38,141 nucleotides of DNA from Marmoricola sp. (GCA_025965315.1 JAOPXD010000063.1:1-38141), one strand, 5' to 3'; counted from the stretch's first letter, positions 24,483-33,245 are shown. Made by a program: numbers and translations. The notes: generated by a model not told the origin, from the sequence alone.

Positions 24483-24785
24483 ATGGTCTCGTTCGCCCCG
24501 ACCTCGCCTGAGACGGTCGAGGACCAGCGGCGCTACACCGAGGACCGCCTGGTCGAGATCGCCTGCCTCGACTGCCTGGCGAGGGTCAAGGTCAAGAAGA
24601 ACAGCGACCACCACACGGCCATCCAGTGGAACCAGGACTCGCTGGCGCACTGCGCCGAGTTCCAGAAGGCCCAGTCCCAGCCCGAGGGACGGCCGATCCG
24701 GGTCGCCTGCTCACGGCTACGCTCCTCGATCGAGGCCGCCGTCAAGGACGGCGCGATCGAGGTGGGGGCAGAGGATGGCTACTGA
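24483..24785 (+). CDS. Small CxxC protein between kshA and kshB
   Basis: A 100-residue soluble protein. It has C28-x2-C31 in IACLDCLARVKVKK, a histidine pair DHHTA, then cysteines in LAHCAEF and VACSRL. The ligands could bind a metal, but the pattern is not a known zinc finger. It is sandwiched between the oxygenase and reductase of KSH, 13 bp after kshA and 2 bp before kshB, and so is surely co-transcribed. Rv3527 next to kshA in M. tuberculosis may be related; I cannot confirm this. A role in KSH assembly, electron transfer or stability is inference from context. Confidence 0.78.
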   Translation: MVSFAPTSPETVEDQRRYTEDRLVEIACLDCLARVKVKKNSDHHTAIQWNQDSLAHCAEFQKAQSQPEGRPIRVACSRLRSSIEAAVKDGAIEVGAEDGY

Positions 24786-24787
24786 GT

Positions 24788-25888
24788 ATGGCGATTGAGT
24801 CCTACCGGCTGAACGTCGCTGAGGTCATCGAGGAGACTGCAGACGCGAAGTCGATCGTCTTCGACGTGCCCGCGGACCTCCAGGCGATTTTCGCCTACAC
24901 GCCGGGCCAGTTCCTGACGGTCGCCGTGCCCAGCGACCAGACGGGCCTCGCGGCGCGCTGCTACTCCCTGTCGAGCAGCCCGCACAGCGGCCGGCACCAG
25001 ATCACCGTCAAGCGCACCGTCGACGGCTACGCGTCGAACTGGATCTGCGACAACCTCAAGCCCGGCGACCGGCTGCGGGTGCTACCCCCCGGCGGGATCT
25101 TCACGCCCAAGGACCTCAACGTCGACCTGCTGCTCTTCGGCGGTGGCTCCGGCATCACCCCGGTCATCTCGATCGCGCGGACGGCGCTGGAGAAGGGCTC
25201 CGGCAAGGTCGTGCTGTTCTACGCCAACCGTGACGAGACCTCGGTGATCTTCGCCCGCGAGCTGACCGAGCTGGCAGGCGAGCACCCGAGCAGGTTCACC
25301 GTGGTGCACTGGCTCGAGTCCGTCCAGGGCCTCCCGTCGCTCGAGGGCCTGTCGCTGTTCGCGTCGTACTTCGGCGGCTACACGTCCTTCGTCTGTGGCC
25401 CGGCCCCGTTCATGAAGGCGGTCACCACGGCGCTCAAGGAGCTGGGTGTCCCTCGCGAGCTGCGCCACCAGGAGAAGTTCGTCTCCCTCGGCGGTAACCC
25501 GTTCGGCGACGTCGAGGAGGTGCTTGCCGCTCAGGCCACCCTCGCGGAGGCCGACGACGCCGACGAGCCGGACGAGACCGAGCAACCCGCTGCCCCGGCG
25601 TTCGCCGGACCGGTCGCGATCGAGGTCGAGCTCGACGGCAGTCACTACAGCTTCGACGACTGGACGGGCGACAAGGTCCTTCTCGAGTTCCTGGAGAGCA
25701 AGGGTGTCGACGCGCCGTTCAGCTGCCGCGAGGGCAACTGCAGCTCGTGCGCCTGCATCGTGCTCGAGGGCGAGGTGTCGATGAAGCACAACGACGTCCT
25801 CGACGCCGAGGACCTCGCCGACGGCATCCGGCTCACCTGCCAGGCGCTGCCGCTGTCCGACAAGATCCGGATCAGCTACAACGGTTAG
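24788..25888 (+). CDS. kshB: KshB, reductase of 3-ketosteroid 9-alpha-hydroxylase
   Basis: A 366-residue flavin/iron-sulfur reductase passing electrons from NAD(P)H to KshA. The FAD-binding region includes ARCYSLSSSP (56-65), the nucleotide-binding site is LLFGGGSGITP (115-125), and a C-terminal plant-type [2Fe-2S] ferredoxin has C313-x4-C318-x2-C321-x29-C351. The region 263-300 is an acidic linker (EADDADEPDETEQP). ATG 24788 (MAIESYRLNV) is chosen; the frame extends upstream to 24626, but that would overlap the preceding gene. In M. tuberculosis kshB lies apart from kshA; here they form one operon. The TAG stop overlaps the TAA of convergent pssA (TTAG). Confidence 0.94.
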   Translation: MAIESYRLNVAEVIEETADAKSIVFDVPADLQAIFAYTPGQFLTVAVPSDQTGLAARCYSLSSSPHSGRHQITVKRTVDGYASNWICDNLKPGDRLRVLPPGGIFTPKDLNVDLLLFGGGSGITPVISIARTALEKGSGKVVLFYANRDETSVIFARELTELAGEHPSRFTVVHWLESVQGLPSLEGLSLFASYFGGYTSFVCGPAPFMKAVTTALKELGVPRELRHQEKFVSLGGNPFGDVEEVLAAQATLAEADDADEPDETEQPAAPAFAGPVAIEVELDGSHYSFDDWTGDKVLLEFLESKGVDAPFSCREGNCSSCACIVLEGEVSMKHNDVLDAEDLADGIRLTCQALPLSDKIRISYNG

Positions 25889-26811
25889 TCGTCCTCAGCG
25901 TCTTCGCTGTCGTCGTGCAACGGCAGGAAGACCGACTGCTGCCGCTGCCGCGGAGGTGCGACCGATTCCGTCCCGAAGATCCGGCGTCGGAGCGGTGCGG
26001 TGAGCACGCCGACCGGTGCTGTCAGGACGTAGGAGTACGCGACGACCAGCATGGTCGGCGCCGGCTCGAAGATGAGTCCCACCACGAACGCGACGCCGAG
26101 CAGCGCGGTCAGGACCCGGGCCTGCTGGGTCTGCGGGTTGATCAGGTTGCGAAAGGACCTGAAGCGGACGGTGCTGACCATCAGCAGGGCCGGCACCACG
26201 CTGATCACTGCGGGAAGCAGGATGGACGGGCCGACGCCGTCGTTCGGGAAGTGCAGCGCGAACACGGTCGCGATCACCACGGCAGCGGCACCGGGACTCG
26301 GCATCCCGACGAAGTACCGCTTGTCCGCGTGCGGGTCGATGGTGAAGTTGAACCGCGCGAGCCGGAAGGCCGCACAGGCCAGCCAGAAGTACGCCGCCAA
26401 CCAGGCGATCACGTGCCACTCGGGCAGGACCCACGTGTAGACGAGGACCGCGGGCGCGAGCCCGAACGAGATCAGGTCGGCCAAGGAGTCGAGCTGGACA
26501 CCGAACGGCGACGTCGCTCCCACCAGTCGGGCCACAGCTCCGTCGGCGATGTCCATGAAGATGGCCACGGTCATCAGGATCGCGGCCCAGTGCGGGTGGT
26601 GGTTGAACGCCAACGGGACCGCGGAGAACCCGCAGGCCATGTTGCCGGCGGTGAACATGCTCGGCGCGGTGACGCGCAACCGCTCCTTCGTCGGGAGCTG
26701 GCGCAGCGAGACGACCTCGGCGCCGGAGTGCGACGCGATCCGGAACCGTCGACGCCGCAGCAACCGGCGTCTTCGCCGAGGGTCAGCCGAGACGGTGGCG
26801 TCCTCGCTCAT
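25885..26811 (-). CDS. pssA: CDP-diacylglycerol-serine O-phosphatidyltransferase
   Basis: A 308-residue membrane enzyme making phosphatidylserine. The CDP-alcohol phosphotransferase motif is complete: D87, D90-G91-x2-A94-R95-x8-G104-x3-D108-x3-D112. The N-terminus is highly basic (RRRRRLLRRRR), followed by about eight hydrophobic segments; the C-terminal 35 residues are hydrophilic and end in an acidic tail. It overlaps psd by 4 bp (ATGA), which supplies the next step in the pathway, giving phosphatidylethanolamine. It is unrelated to the sterol genes and convergent with kshB. Confidence 0.92.
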   Translation of the reverse strand: MSEDATVSADPRRRRRLLRRRRFRIASHSGAEVVSLRQLPTKERLRVTAPSMFTAGNMACGFSAVPLAFNHHPHWAAILMTVAIFMDIADGAVARLVGATSPFGVQLDSLADLISFGLAPAVLVYTWVLPEWHVIAWLAAYFWLACAAFRLARFNFTIDPHADKRYFVGMPSPGAAAVVIATVFALHFPNDGVGPSILLPAVISVVPALLMVSTVRFRSFRNLINPQTQQARVLTALLGVAFVVGLIFEPAPTMLVVAYSYVLTAPVGVLTAPLRRRIFGTESVAPPRQRQQSVFLPLHDDSEDAEDD

Positions 26812-27461
26812 CGCCAGCGCCCCAGGACGGTCTCGCCGGCGACGGTCCGGTCACCCTGGGCGACCGTCAGCTCGACCTCGGGCGGTACGAAGATGTCCAT
26901 CCGGGACCCGAACTTCATCAGGCCGATCCGGTCGCCGGTGCGTAGCTGGTCGCCGGCCGAGATCCGGGTGACGACGCGGCGGGCCACGAGTCCGACGATC
27001 TGCCGGAAGATCACCGTGCGTTCGGCGCCGTCGACCAGGTGCGACAGGGTGATGTCGCTGCGCTCGTTCTCGGTCGCGCTCTCGAACTTGTACGCCGCGT
27101 GCCACTTGCCAGGGCGGTAGGTCACGTCCGTGACCTTCCCGCTGTACGGCGTCCGGTTGATGTGCACGTCGAAGACGCTCAGGAAGATGCTCACCTGCTG
27201 CCAGTCGCCCTCGGGTGCGACCCCCGGCTGACCAGGCCCGGAATGCATCACCTTGCCGTCGGCGGGAGCCAGTACCAGGTCGTCAGGAACGGGAGCGATG
27301 TCGACGGTCCGCTCGGGATCGCGGAAGAAGGCAACGATTCCGACGGGCAGCGCGGCAAGAGCCACCGCGGTACGCCGGTGCCCGGTCAGCGCGGCGACGA
27401 GAGCCGGAACGGCGCCCACGGCGGCCGCGGACCAGGCTTCGCGGTCAATCGTTGTAGGCAT
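26808..27461 (-). CDS. psd: Phosphatidylserine decarboxylase proenzyme (short form)
   Basis: A 217-residue short-form decarboxylase that converts phosphatidylserine to phosphatidylethanolamine. The self-cleavage motif is G185-S186 in KFGSRMDIFVPP; S186 would become the pyruvoyl group on a 32-residue alpha chain. One or two N-terminal hydrophobic segments (about 10-45) anchor it. Other family blocks are APADGKVMHSGPG and FLSVFDVHINRTPYSG. It overlaps pssA by 4 bp and the upstream SDR gene by 17 bp, so all three are likely one transcript. Confidence 0.92.
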   Translation of the reverse strand: MPTTIDREAWSAAAVGAVPALVAALTGHRRTAVALAALPVGIVAFFRDPERTVDIAPVPDDLVLAPADGKVMHSGPGQPGVAPEGDWQQVSIFLSVFDVHINRTPYSGKVTDVTYRPGKWHAAYKFESATENERSDITLSHLVDGAERTVIFRQIVGLVARRVVTRISAGDQLRTGDRIGLMKFGSRMDIFVPPEVELTVAQGDRTVAGETVLGRWR

Positions 27462-28224
27462 GGTTGCTCACCATCTCGGCAGCGCCTGCCTGGCGCTGGG
27501 CGGCGTCGTTGACCGACGGGAAGAGCGAGCCGAAGCGCGCCCCGAACCGGAGCTCGGGAGGCGCGACGACGATCTCTCCGCGGTTCTTGACGATCGCCTT
27601 GACCACGCCGGCAGCGACCTTCTCCGGCGTGACCGTACGGGTGCCCTTCGGCGTCTCCATGCCGCTGTTGACGAACATCCCGGCGTCCCGGACGAAGCCT
27701 GGCTCGACGATCGAGACTCCGACGCCGGTCGGGTGCAGGTCCTGGCGCAGCGCAGCGGTGAATCCGCGCAGGCCGAACTTGGTGGCGTTGTAGAGCGTGC
27801 TGCCGGGCGAGGCGACGATTCCGGACACGGAACCGATGAAGACCAGGTGGCCGGTGCCACGCTCGGTCAGCTGAGGGATCAGTGCGCGCGCCATCATGAT
27901 CGGGGTCCGCAGGTTGACGTCGAGGTTGGCATCGATGCGTTCGACGGTCATCGTCGCGAGGTCGCCTGTTCCTGGAAGCGCTGCGTTGGCGACCAGGATG
28001 TCGATACGCCCTGCTTCGGCAAGCAGCCGATCGACGTCGGCCTGGTTGCCGAGGTCGGCGACGACGCTGCGCGCCCCGAGCTCCGCGGCGAGCGGTGCCA
28101 GGACGTCGGCCTTGCGGCCGGTCAGGATGAGGTCGGCGCCCTCGTTCTTCAGGCGCCGAGCGATCGCGTGGCCAATTCCCCCGGTCGCGCCGGTCAGCAG
28201 GACCGTCGCTCCATTGAGCTTCAC
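27445..28224 (-). CDS. Short-chain dehydrogenase/reductase
   Basis: A 259-residue classical SDR. The cofactor site is TGATGGIG (12-19), followed by NAALPGTG in the NAG position, a catalytic serine in GSVSG and YNATK as the Tyr-x3-Lys pair. R38 in LTGRKAD suggests NADP. The start is GTG 28224 with GGAGAG about 5 nt upstream. The end overlaps psd by 17 bp, which implies operon expression with phospholipid genes. The substrate is unknown; a lipid or ketone is as much as can be said. Confidence 0.87.
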   Translation of the reverse strand: MKLNGATVLLTGATGGIGHAIARRLKNEGADLILTGRKADVLAPLAAELGARSVVADLGNQADVDRLLAEAGRIDILVANAALPGTGDLATMTVERIDANLDVNLRTPIMMARALIPQLTERGTGHLVFIGSVSGIVASPGSTLYNATKFGLRGFTAALRQDLHPTGVGVSIVEPGFVRDAGMFVNSGMETPKGTRTVTPEKVAAGVVKAIVKNRGEIVVAPPELRFGARFGSLFPSVNDAAQRQAGAAEMVSNHAYND

Positions 28225-28398
28225 GTGCTCTCCGTTCGGTGTCGGCGTACAGGTTTACGCCGTTTTCTCCGCCCTGAACCTACCGGAATACGGCCCTGCT
28301 CGCCGTAGTGCCGTTCAGTAGTGCGCCGCTCAGGCGGCGGTGTGGTCAGGGTGGCCGAGGTGGAGTTCAGTCGGTCCGTGCCGAATCTCGGTTGGTGC

Positions 28399-29865
28399 CT
28401 AGCTGCGGCCTCGCCCGACGACCAGCTCGAGATCCTCGAGACCTGCGGCGGCGAGCATGCCTTCTTCCACCTCGAACGCGTCGAGATCGGCCGAGGCCCG
28501 TACGGCGGGCTGCGACCCGGGGAGCAGCCAGGCGACGACCGCCGTCACGACGCCGAGCCCGGCGGCGACCAGCGCGGTTGCCTGGTAGGACCCGAGCGTG
28601 GGCTCGCCGTGGTCGCCGAACGCGCGCAGCAGGGTGACGGCCAAGCCGCTGCCGATGGCGAAGCCGACGTAGCGCGAGACCTGGTAGAAGCCCATCGCAC
28701 TGCTTGTCTCCTCGGCGGGGACCGCACCGACGATGAGTCCTGGCATGGCGGCGAACGTGTAGCCGAGGCCCACACCGAGCAGGCCGGCGCTGACGAAGAT
28801 CTGCCACAGGTGGGAGTGGTCGAACGCGAAGAACACCGAGGCCGCCGACACCATCAAGGAGCCGAACGGGATCACCGGGCGCAGGCCGATCCGGGCAGCG
28901 ACCCAGGGAAGGGTGCGGCTGACCGAGGCGCTGAGCACGGACAGCGGCACCAGGGTCAGTCCGGCCACGAAGACCGATTCGCCCAGGCCGAACCCGCGGA
29001 GCTGCACGAACTCGGTGAGGCAGACCATCGAGATGTACATGACCAGGCCGAGCAGGAGCCCGCTCACGTTGGCGGTGAGCACCGGACGGCGCTTGACGAG
29101 CCGGAGGTCGACGAGCGGGTCGGTGACCCGGAGCTCGTAGAGCGTCCAGAGTCCCATCAGCACCAGGCCGACCACGATCATCAGGATCACCCGGGGCGAG
29201 CCCCAGCCCCAGTCGGCCGCCTTGTCGAGCGCGATCAGCAGGGAGATGAGTCCGACGGCGACGATCCCGGCGCCGGGCAGGTCGATCGGGTGGGTCTCGC
29301 CGGTCTGCTCCGGAGCCGGTACGACGACCCACGCCAGCAGCAGCGCCAGGGCGCTGACCGCGGTGCCCACCCAGTAGGCGACCTCGACCCCGCCGTGGTC
29401 GGCGAGCAGCCCGGTGATCGGGTAGCCCAGGCCCACGCCCGCGGCAGCCACCACGGAGAGCGCTGCGATGACGCGACCGGAACGTTCGGCGGGGAGGTGC
29501 TCACGGGCCGAGGCCATCGCCAACGGCATCAGCGCGAGACCCAGTCCCTGGAAGGCGCGTCCCGTGATCAGCAGGGGGAGCGTGGTCGCGACCGCGGCCA
29601 GGGCGCCGCCGGCGACGACGATCCCGAGGCTGACGATCATGATCCGCTTGCGGTGGCGCCCGTCGCCCAGCCGCCCGACCAGCGGCGAGGCCACCGCAGC
29701 AACCAGGACCGTTGCCGTCAGCGCCCACTGCGCGTTGCCGATGCTGGTGTGCAGGCGTTCGGCGAGGCGGGGGATCAGGGGCGCACCGAGACTGCTCACG
29801 ATCGAGACCACGGCGCCGACGAAGAGCAGCACAGGGACGAAGGCGCGTTCACGGAAGCTGTTCAC
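28399..29865 (-). CDS. MFS transporter, 14-segment drug-efflux type (DHA2-like)
   Basis: A 488-residue major-facilitator transporter with about 14 hydrophobic segments. Motif A is GRLGDGRHRKR (64-74) and a motif-C-like stretch is GVGLGYPITGLLAD. The last 35 residues are hydrophilic. It diverges from a marR gene across 56 bp with a palindrome, so MarR probably represses it and an efflux substrate would release repression. GTG 29865 is 6 nt from TATAGT and lacks a ribosome site, so the message is likely leaderless. The substrate is unknown. Confidence 0.88.
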   Translation of the reverse strand: MNSFRERAFVPVLLFVGAVVSIVSSLGAPLIPRLAERLHTSIGNAQWALTATVLVAAVASPLVGRLGDGRHRKRIMIVSLGIVVAGGALAAVATTLPLLITGRAFQGLGLALMPLAMASAREHLPAERSGRVIAALSVVAAAGVGLGYPITGLLADHGGVEVAYWVGTAVSALALLLAWVVVPAPEQTGETHPIDLPGAGIVAVGLISLLIALDKAADWGWGSPRVILMIVVGLVLMGLWTLYELRVTDPLVDLRLVKRRPVLTANVSGLLLGLVMYISMVCLTEFVQLRGFGLGESVFVAGLTLVPLSVLSASVSRTLPWVAARIGLRPVIPFGSLMVSAASVFFAFDHSHLWQIFVSAGLLGVGLGYTFAAMPGLIVGAVPAEETSSAMGFYQVSRYVGFAIGSGLAVTLLRAFGDHGEPTLGSYQATALVAAGLGVVTAVVAWLLPGSQPAVRASADLDAFEVEEGMLAAAGLEDLELVVGRGRS

Positions 29866-29871
29866 GTCTCA

Positions 29872-29877
29872 ACTATA
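29872..29877 (-). promoter_or_regulatory. -10 hexamer TATAGT (MFS gene, leaderless)
   Basis: Minus-strand TATAGT ends 6 nt before GTG 29865 and overlaps the left arm of the palindrome. Confidence 0.5.
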
Positions 29878-29905
29878 CAGGTCATCTGTGCAGATCGTCT
29901 GTAGA
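29874..29905. promoter_or_regulatory. Imperfect palindrome, probable MarR operator
   Basis: Arms 29874-29888 and 29891-29905 match as inverted repeats at 11 of 15 positions around a 2-bp centre (cores TACAG and ATCTG against CAGAT and CTGTA). The site lies in the gap between the divergent MFS and marR genes. Confidence 0.6.
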
Positions 29906-29909
29906 TATG

Positions 29910-29915
29910 TATGCT
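29910..29915 (+). promoter_or_regulatory. -10 hexamer TATGCT (marR, leaderless)
   Basis: TATGCT ends 6 nt before ATG 29922, just beyond the right palindrome arm. Confidence 0.45.
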
Positions 29916-29921
29916 TGTGAC

Positions 29922-30359
29922 ATGGAAGACACCACGACGCGTCCCGCAGGCTCGGTGCTGATCGCCGAGGACCTCCGTGCTGTGGTCGCCCTGCTGGTTC
30001 GCCGGATCAGGGCGAATCCGGCCTTTCCGCCGCACCAGTTCGGGGTGCTCCGGACGATCGACCGGATCGGTCCCCAGACCGCGAGCCAGCTCGCCGTCCT
30101 CGAGCTCGTCCGACCCCAGTCGATGGCGCACACCCTCCAGCAGCTCGACGAGGCCGGTTACATCTCGCGGCACGCCCATCCCACCGATGGCCGTCAGACA
30201 TTGATCGCCCTGAGCGACGACGGCCGGATCGCGCTGGACCAGCAACGCCGCGAGATCACCGGCTGGCTCGCGGCTGCGATCGAGGAGAACCTCACCGCTG
30301 ACGAACGCGACACGCTCGCGGACGCGGTGACCCTGCTGAGTCGCATCGTGGAGGCCTGA
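29922..30359 (+). CDS. MarR-family transcriptional regulator
   Basis: A 145-residue winged-helix regulator. The DNA-binding part is GVLRTIDRIGPQTASQLA, then VRPQSMAHTLQQLDEAGYI (recognition helix), with wing HAHPTDGRQTLIALSDDG. Helices at both ends would dimerise. ATG 29922 is taken; an in-frame ATG at 29907 would overlap the palindrome. It very likely controls itself and the divergent MFS exporter. Confidence 0.87.
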   Translation: MEDTTTRPAGSVLIAEDLRAVVALLVRRIRANPAFPPHQFGVLRTIDRIGPQTASQLAVLELVRPQSMAHTLQQLDEAGYISRHAHPTDGRQTLIALSDDGRIALDQQRREITGWLAAAIEENLTADERDTLADAVTLLSRIVEA

Positions 30360-30412
30360 CGCTCGTCCCCGGACGGTGTGGAAGCATCGGTGCGACGACC
30401 CGAGGAGCCCTG

Positions 30413-31675
30413 GTGACCCAGCTCGACACCCCGCTGACCCTGCCCAGCGGACTGGTGCTGCCGCACCGCATCGTGAAGGCGGCGATGACCGAGAACCTGT
30501 CCGATGCCGACAACCAGCCCACGCCGCGCCACGAAGCTCTCTACCGTCGCTGGGCCCGGGGCTCGGCCGGTGGTCTGCTCGTCACCGGCAACCTGATGGT
30601 CGACCGACGCTTCCTGGAGCGCAGCCGCAACATCGTGGCCGACGGCCACCTCGACATCGACGGGCTGCGTCGCCTCCGCGAGGCTGCGGTTGCCTCGCCG
30701 GTCATCGCCCAGCTGAACCACCCGGGACGCCAGACCAACCGTTTCCTCGCCGCGACCCCGGTGGCGCCCAGCGCCAGCGCAGCCGTGCCGATGATGGGCA
30801 TGTTCGCGCGTCCGCGCGCTCTGGATACAGCCGAGATCGAGTCGATCGTCGCCGCGTTCGGCACCGCCGCTGCGCTCTGCCAGCAGGCGGGGCTCGACGG
30901 CGTCCAGGTGCACGCTGCCCACGGCTACCTGTTGGCGCAGTTCCTCTCGCCCCACGTGAACCGGCGTACCGACGCCTGGGGCGGCGACGTCGCGAACCGG
31001 TCGCGAGTCCTGGTCGAAGCTGTCCGGGCGGCGCGGGCGAGCACCGGACCGGGCTTCACCGTCGGGGTGAAGCTGAACTCCTCGGACTTCCGGCACGGCG
31101 GCTTCTCCGAGGACGACGCCGAGCAGGTGATCCGGTTGCTGGTCGCGGAGGGCGTCGACCTGATCGAGATCTCGGGTGGGACCTACGAGAGCCCGGCGCT
31201 GTTCGGCGAGGTGACCGAGCTCGGACCCGGTGCCGGCGCCAAGGAGGCTTACTTCGCAGCCTTCGCTCGTCGTGCGCGCGCAGCGGCTGGCGGCGTCCCG
31301 ATCATGCTCACCGGCGGGATCCGGACCCGTTCGGTGATGGAGTCGCTGCTCGACGACGGCGGGGTCGACCTGATCGGCCTCGGCCGCCCGATGGCCATCG
31401 ACCCGGATCTGCCGGCGAAGCTGCTGGCCGGGGCCGCTGGCACCACCCTCCCGCGCTACACGCTGCCCACGGCGATCGGTTTCGCGGGCGAGTCCGAGTG
31501 GTACGAGTCCCAGATCGGCCGGATGGGCGCAGGGCTCGAGGTCAAGCCGAACCTGAACGCGGCCGTTGCTGCGACCCGGTTCGTCGCCGGCGAGCTGGGC
31601 CGCGGACTCAGCGCACGGCGACGGCGCGCGCGGCTGGTGAAGACCCTGCCGGGGTCGGCTGCGATCCGCGCGTAG
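30413..31675 (+). CDS. Old-yellow-enzyme-family NADH:flavin oxidoreductase
   Basis: A 420-residue FMN TIM-barrel enzyme. Family blocks are VLPHRIVKAAMTE, QLNHPGRQTN, VQVHAAHGYLLAQFLSP with NRRTDAWGGD, and GLGRPMAIDPD near the end of the barrel. It reduces activated C=C bonds in this family; the substrate is not visible. The C-terminal 50 residues are basic and not of the long 2,4-dienoyl-CoA reductase type, so no second FAD domain is present. The start is GTG 30413 with GAGGAG 6 nt upstream. It lies 53 bp after marR and may be co-expressed. Confidence 0.86.
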   Translation: MTQLDTPLTLPSGLVLPHRIVKAAMTENLSDADNQPTPRHEALYRRWARGSAGGLLVTGNLMVDRRFLERSRNIVADGHLDIDGLRRLREAAVASPVIAQLNHPGRQTNRFLAATPVAPSASAAVPMMGMFARPRALDTAEIESIVAAFGTAAALCQQAGLDGVQVHAAHGYLLAQFLSPHVNRRTDAWGGDVANRSRVLVEAVRAARASTGPGFTVGVKLNSSDFRHGGFSEDDAEQVIRLLVAEGVDLIEISGGTYESPALFGEVTELGPGAGAKEAYFAAFARRARAAAGGVPIMLTGGIRTRSVMESLLDDGGVDLIGLGRPMAIDPDLPAKLLAGAAGTTLPRYTLPTAIGFAGESEWYESQIGRMGAGLEVKPNLNAAVAATRFVAGELGRGLSARRRRARLVKTLPGSAAIRA

Positions 31676-31687
31676 TCGCGGAGGGCG

Positions 31688-32554
31688 TCAGCACCCGCGC
31701 TCGTCCGGCACCGGGGGCAGTGCGACTGCTTGTCTGCTCACCTGCAGGAGGCGCTGTTCGACGTGGCGGTCCCTGGCCAGCCGGGCCGGCTCCTTGACCC
31801 GGTCCTTGGTGAAGTACTGACCGCTGAGACCGGCGACGTCGTCGTTGGTGGCGAGCCGGGTGAGCGCCGCTCCGCCGCGCGCGGGCGAGATCATCACCAG
31901 CCGCTTGGCCAGGTTCATGATCGGCTTGACCAGTGGGGGCGAGCCGTCGTAGATGCTGGTCGCGACGGCTCCGGGATGGACCGCGTTCACGGTGACGCCG
32001 GTGCCCTCGAGGCGACGGGCGAGGTGCCGCGTGTACAGGACGTTCGCCAGCTTCGAGCGGCAGTACGCACGGTGGGTCTGGTAGCCGCGCTCGAAGTGCA
32101 GGTCGTCGAAGTTCATCGTGGCGTGAGCGTGCCCGACCGACGATGTGATCACGATCCGCGCGTCACCGGTCGCGATGATCCGGTCGAGCAGCAGCTCGGT
32201 CAGCAGGAACCCGGCCAGGTGGTTGACCACGAACGTTGCCTCGAGCCCGCCCTCGACGAGCGTTCTGCTCGGGTAGGCCGTCCCTGCGTTGCTGACCAGG
32301 ACGTCGATACGTGGACAGATCGCCAGGAGGTCGTCCGCGAGTCGGCGTACGTCGTCCAGGACGGAGAAGTCGCAGACGAACGAACCGACCTGGGTCGTCG
32401 GGGACTCGGCGACGAGTCGGGCGGCAGCTGCAGCGACCTTGCCCGGGCTCCGGCCGACGAGCACCAGGCGGTGTCCCTGGGCAGCGAGCTGGCTTGCTGC
32501 CTCCAGACCGATGCCGTCACTCGCGCCGGTGACCACGATCGTGCGTACGTCCAC
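31688..32554 (-). CDS. Short-chain dehydrogenase (retinol dehydrogenase-like)
   Basis: A 288-residue SDR with the cofactor loop TGASDGIG (9-16), R35 in VGRSPGK, SNAG and the active-site YCRSK pair. Between them is the insertion FDDLHFERGYQTHRAY typical of RDH/WWOX-like SDRs. The C-terminus is extended. The start is GTG 32554, 1 nt after the stop of the MBL-fold gene on the same strand, so translation should be coupled. The substrate is unknown. Confidence 0.85.
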   Translation of the reverse strand: MDVRTIVVTGASDGIGLEAASQLAAQGHRLVLVGRSPGKVAAAAARLVAESPTTQVGSFVCDFSVLDDVRRLADDLLAICPRIDVLVSNAGTAYPSRTLVEGGLEATFVVNHLAGFLLTELLLDRIIATGDARIVITSSVGHAHATMNFDDLHFERGYQTHRAYCRSKLANVLYTRHLARRLEGTGVTVNAVHPGAVATSIYDGSPPLVKPIMNLAKRLVMISPARGGAALTRLATNDDVAGLSGQYFTKDRVKEPARLARDRHVEQRLLQVSRQAVALPPVPDERGC

Positions 32555-32555
32555 G

Positions 32556-33233
32556 TCACCAGCCGCGTTCGCGCCACTCGGCGAGGTGCGGCCGCTCGAC
32601 GCCGAGCTGAGAATCGGATCCGTGACCGGGGTAGAACCAGGTCTCGTCGGGGAGCGTCCCGAAGATGCGCTCCTCGACGTCGTTGATCAGGCTGACGAAC
32701 GCGTCGCCGTCGCCGAAGGTGTTGCCGACACCGCCGGGGAAGAGGCTGTCGCCGGTCCAGAGGTGCGGGGTGCCGTCGGGGTCGTCGTACAGCAAGCAGA
32801 TCGAACCGGGGGTGTGGCCGGTGATCCTGATGACCTCGAGGCGGATGTCGCCGAACTCGATCGTGTCGCCGTGCTCGACCTTGTCGTCGATCTCGACCTT
32901 GGTCTGCTCGGTGATGGCTACCGCGTCGGGTTCGCCGGCGACCGTCACCGCGCCCGTCGCCTCGGTGACGTCGGCAAGCGCTCGGTGGTGGTCCCAGTGC
33001 TGGTGGGTGGTGATGACCTTCGAGGCACCTGCTGCTCCGAGAAGCGTCCGCAGGGTCGGTGCGTCGTCCGCGGCGTCGATGAGGACCTGCTGGTCGGTAG
33101 CGCGGCAGCGCAGCACGTAGCAGTTGTTCGACATCGTCTCGTCGACCGCCACCTTCGTGATGATCAGGTGGCTGAGCTCGCGGGTGTCCGGGGTGCCCCC
33201 GGCGGTCACGTTTCCGGTGTACGTCGTTGCCAT
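32556..33233 (-). CDS. Metallo-beta-lactamase-fold hydrolase
   Basis: A 225-residue MBL-fold protein. The metal motif is THQHWDHHRAL, a form of HxHxDH. Other ligands are the histidine of ITGHTPGS, the aspartate of WTGDSLFPG, and PGHGSDS. The HTPGSICLLY and GDSLF blocks are those of glyoxalase-II-like hydrolases that split thioesters. The substrate is not known. TAGGCT lies 6 nt before ATG 33233, pointing to a leaderless message. The following SDR is coupled. Confidence 0.87.
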   Translation of the reverse strand: MATTYTGNVTAGGTPDTRELSHLIITKVAVDETMSNNCYVLRCRATDQQVLIDAADDAPTLRTLLGAAGASKVITTHQHWDHHRALADVTEATGAVTVAGEPDAVAITEQTKVEIDDKVEHGDTIEFGDIRLEVIRITGHTPGSICLLYDDPDGTPHLWTGDSLFPGGVGNTFGDGDAFVSLINDVEERIFGTLPDETWFYPGHGSDSQLGVERPHLAEWRERGW

Positions 33234-33239
33234 GGGCCC

Positions 33240-33245
33240 AGCCTA
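33240..33245 (-). promoter_or_regulatory. -10 hexamer TAGGCT (MBL gene, leaderless)
   Basis: Minus-strand TAGGCT ends 6 nt before ATG 33233. Confidence 0.5.

Noticed and set aside
28321..29904. 527-codon plus-strand frame opposite the MFS gene
   Set aside because: Antisense shadow; the MFS frame has membrane segments and motif A.
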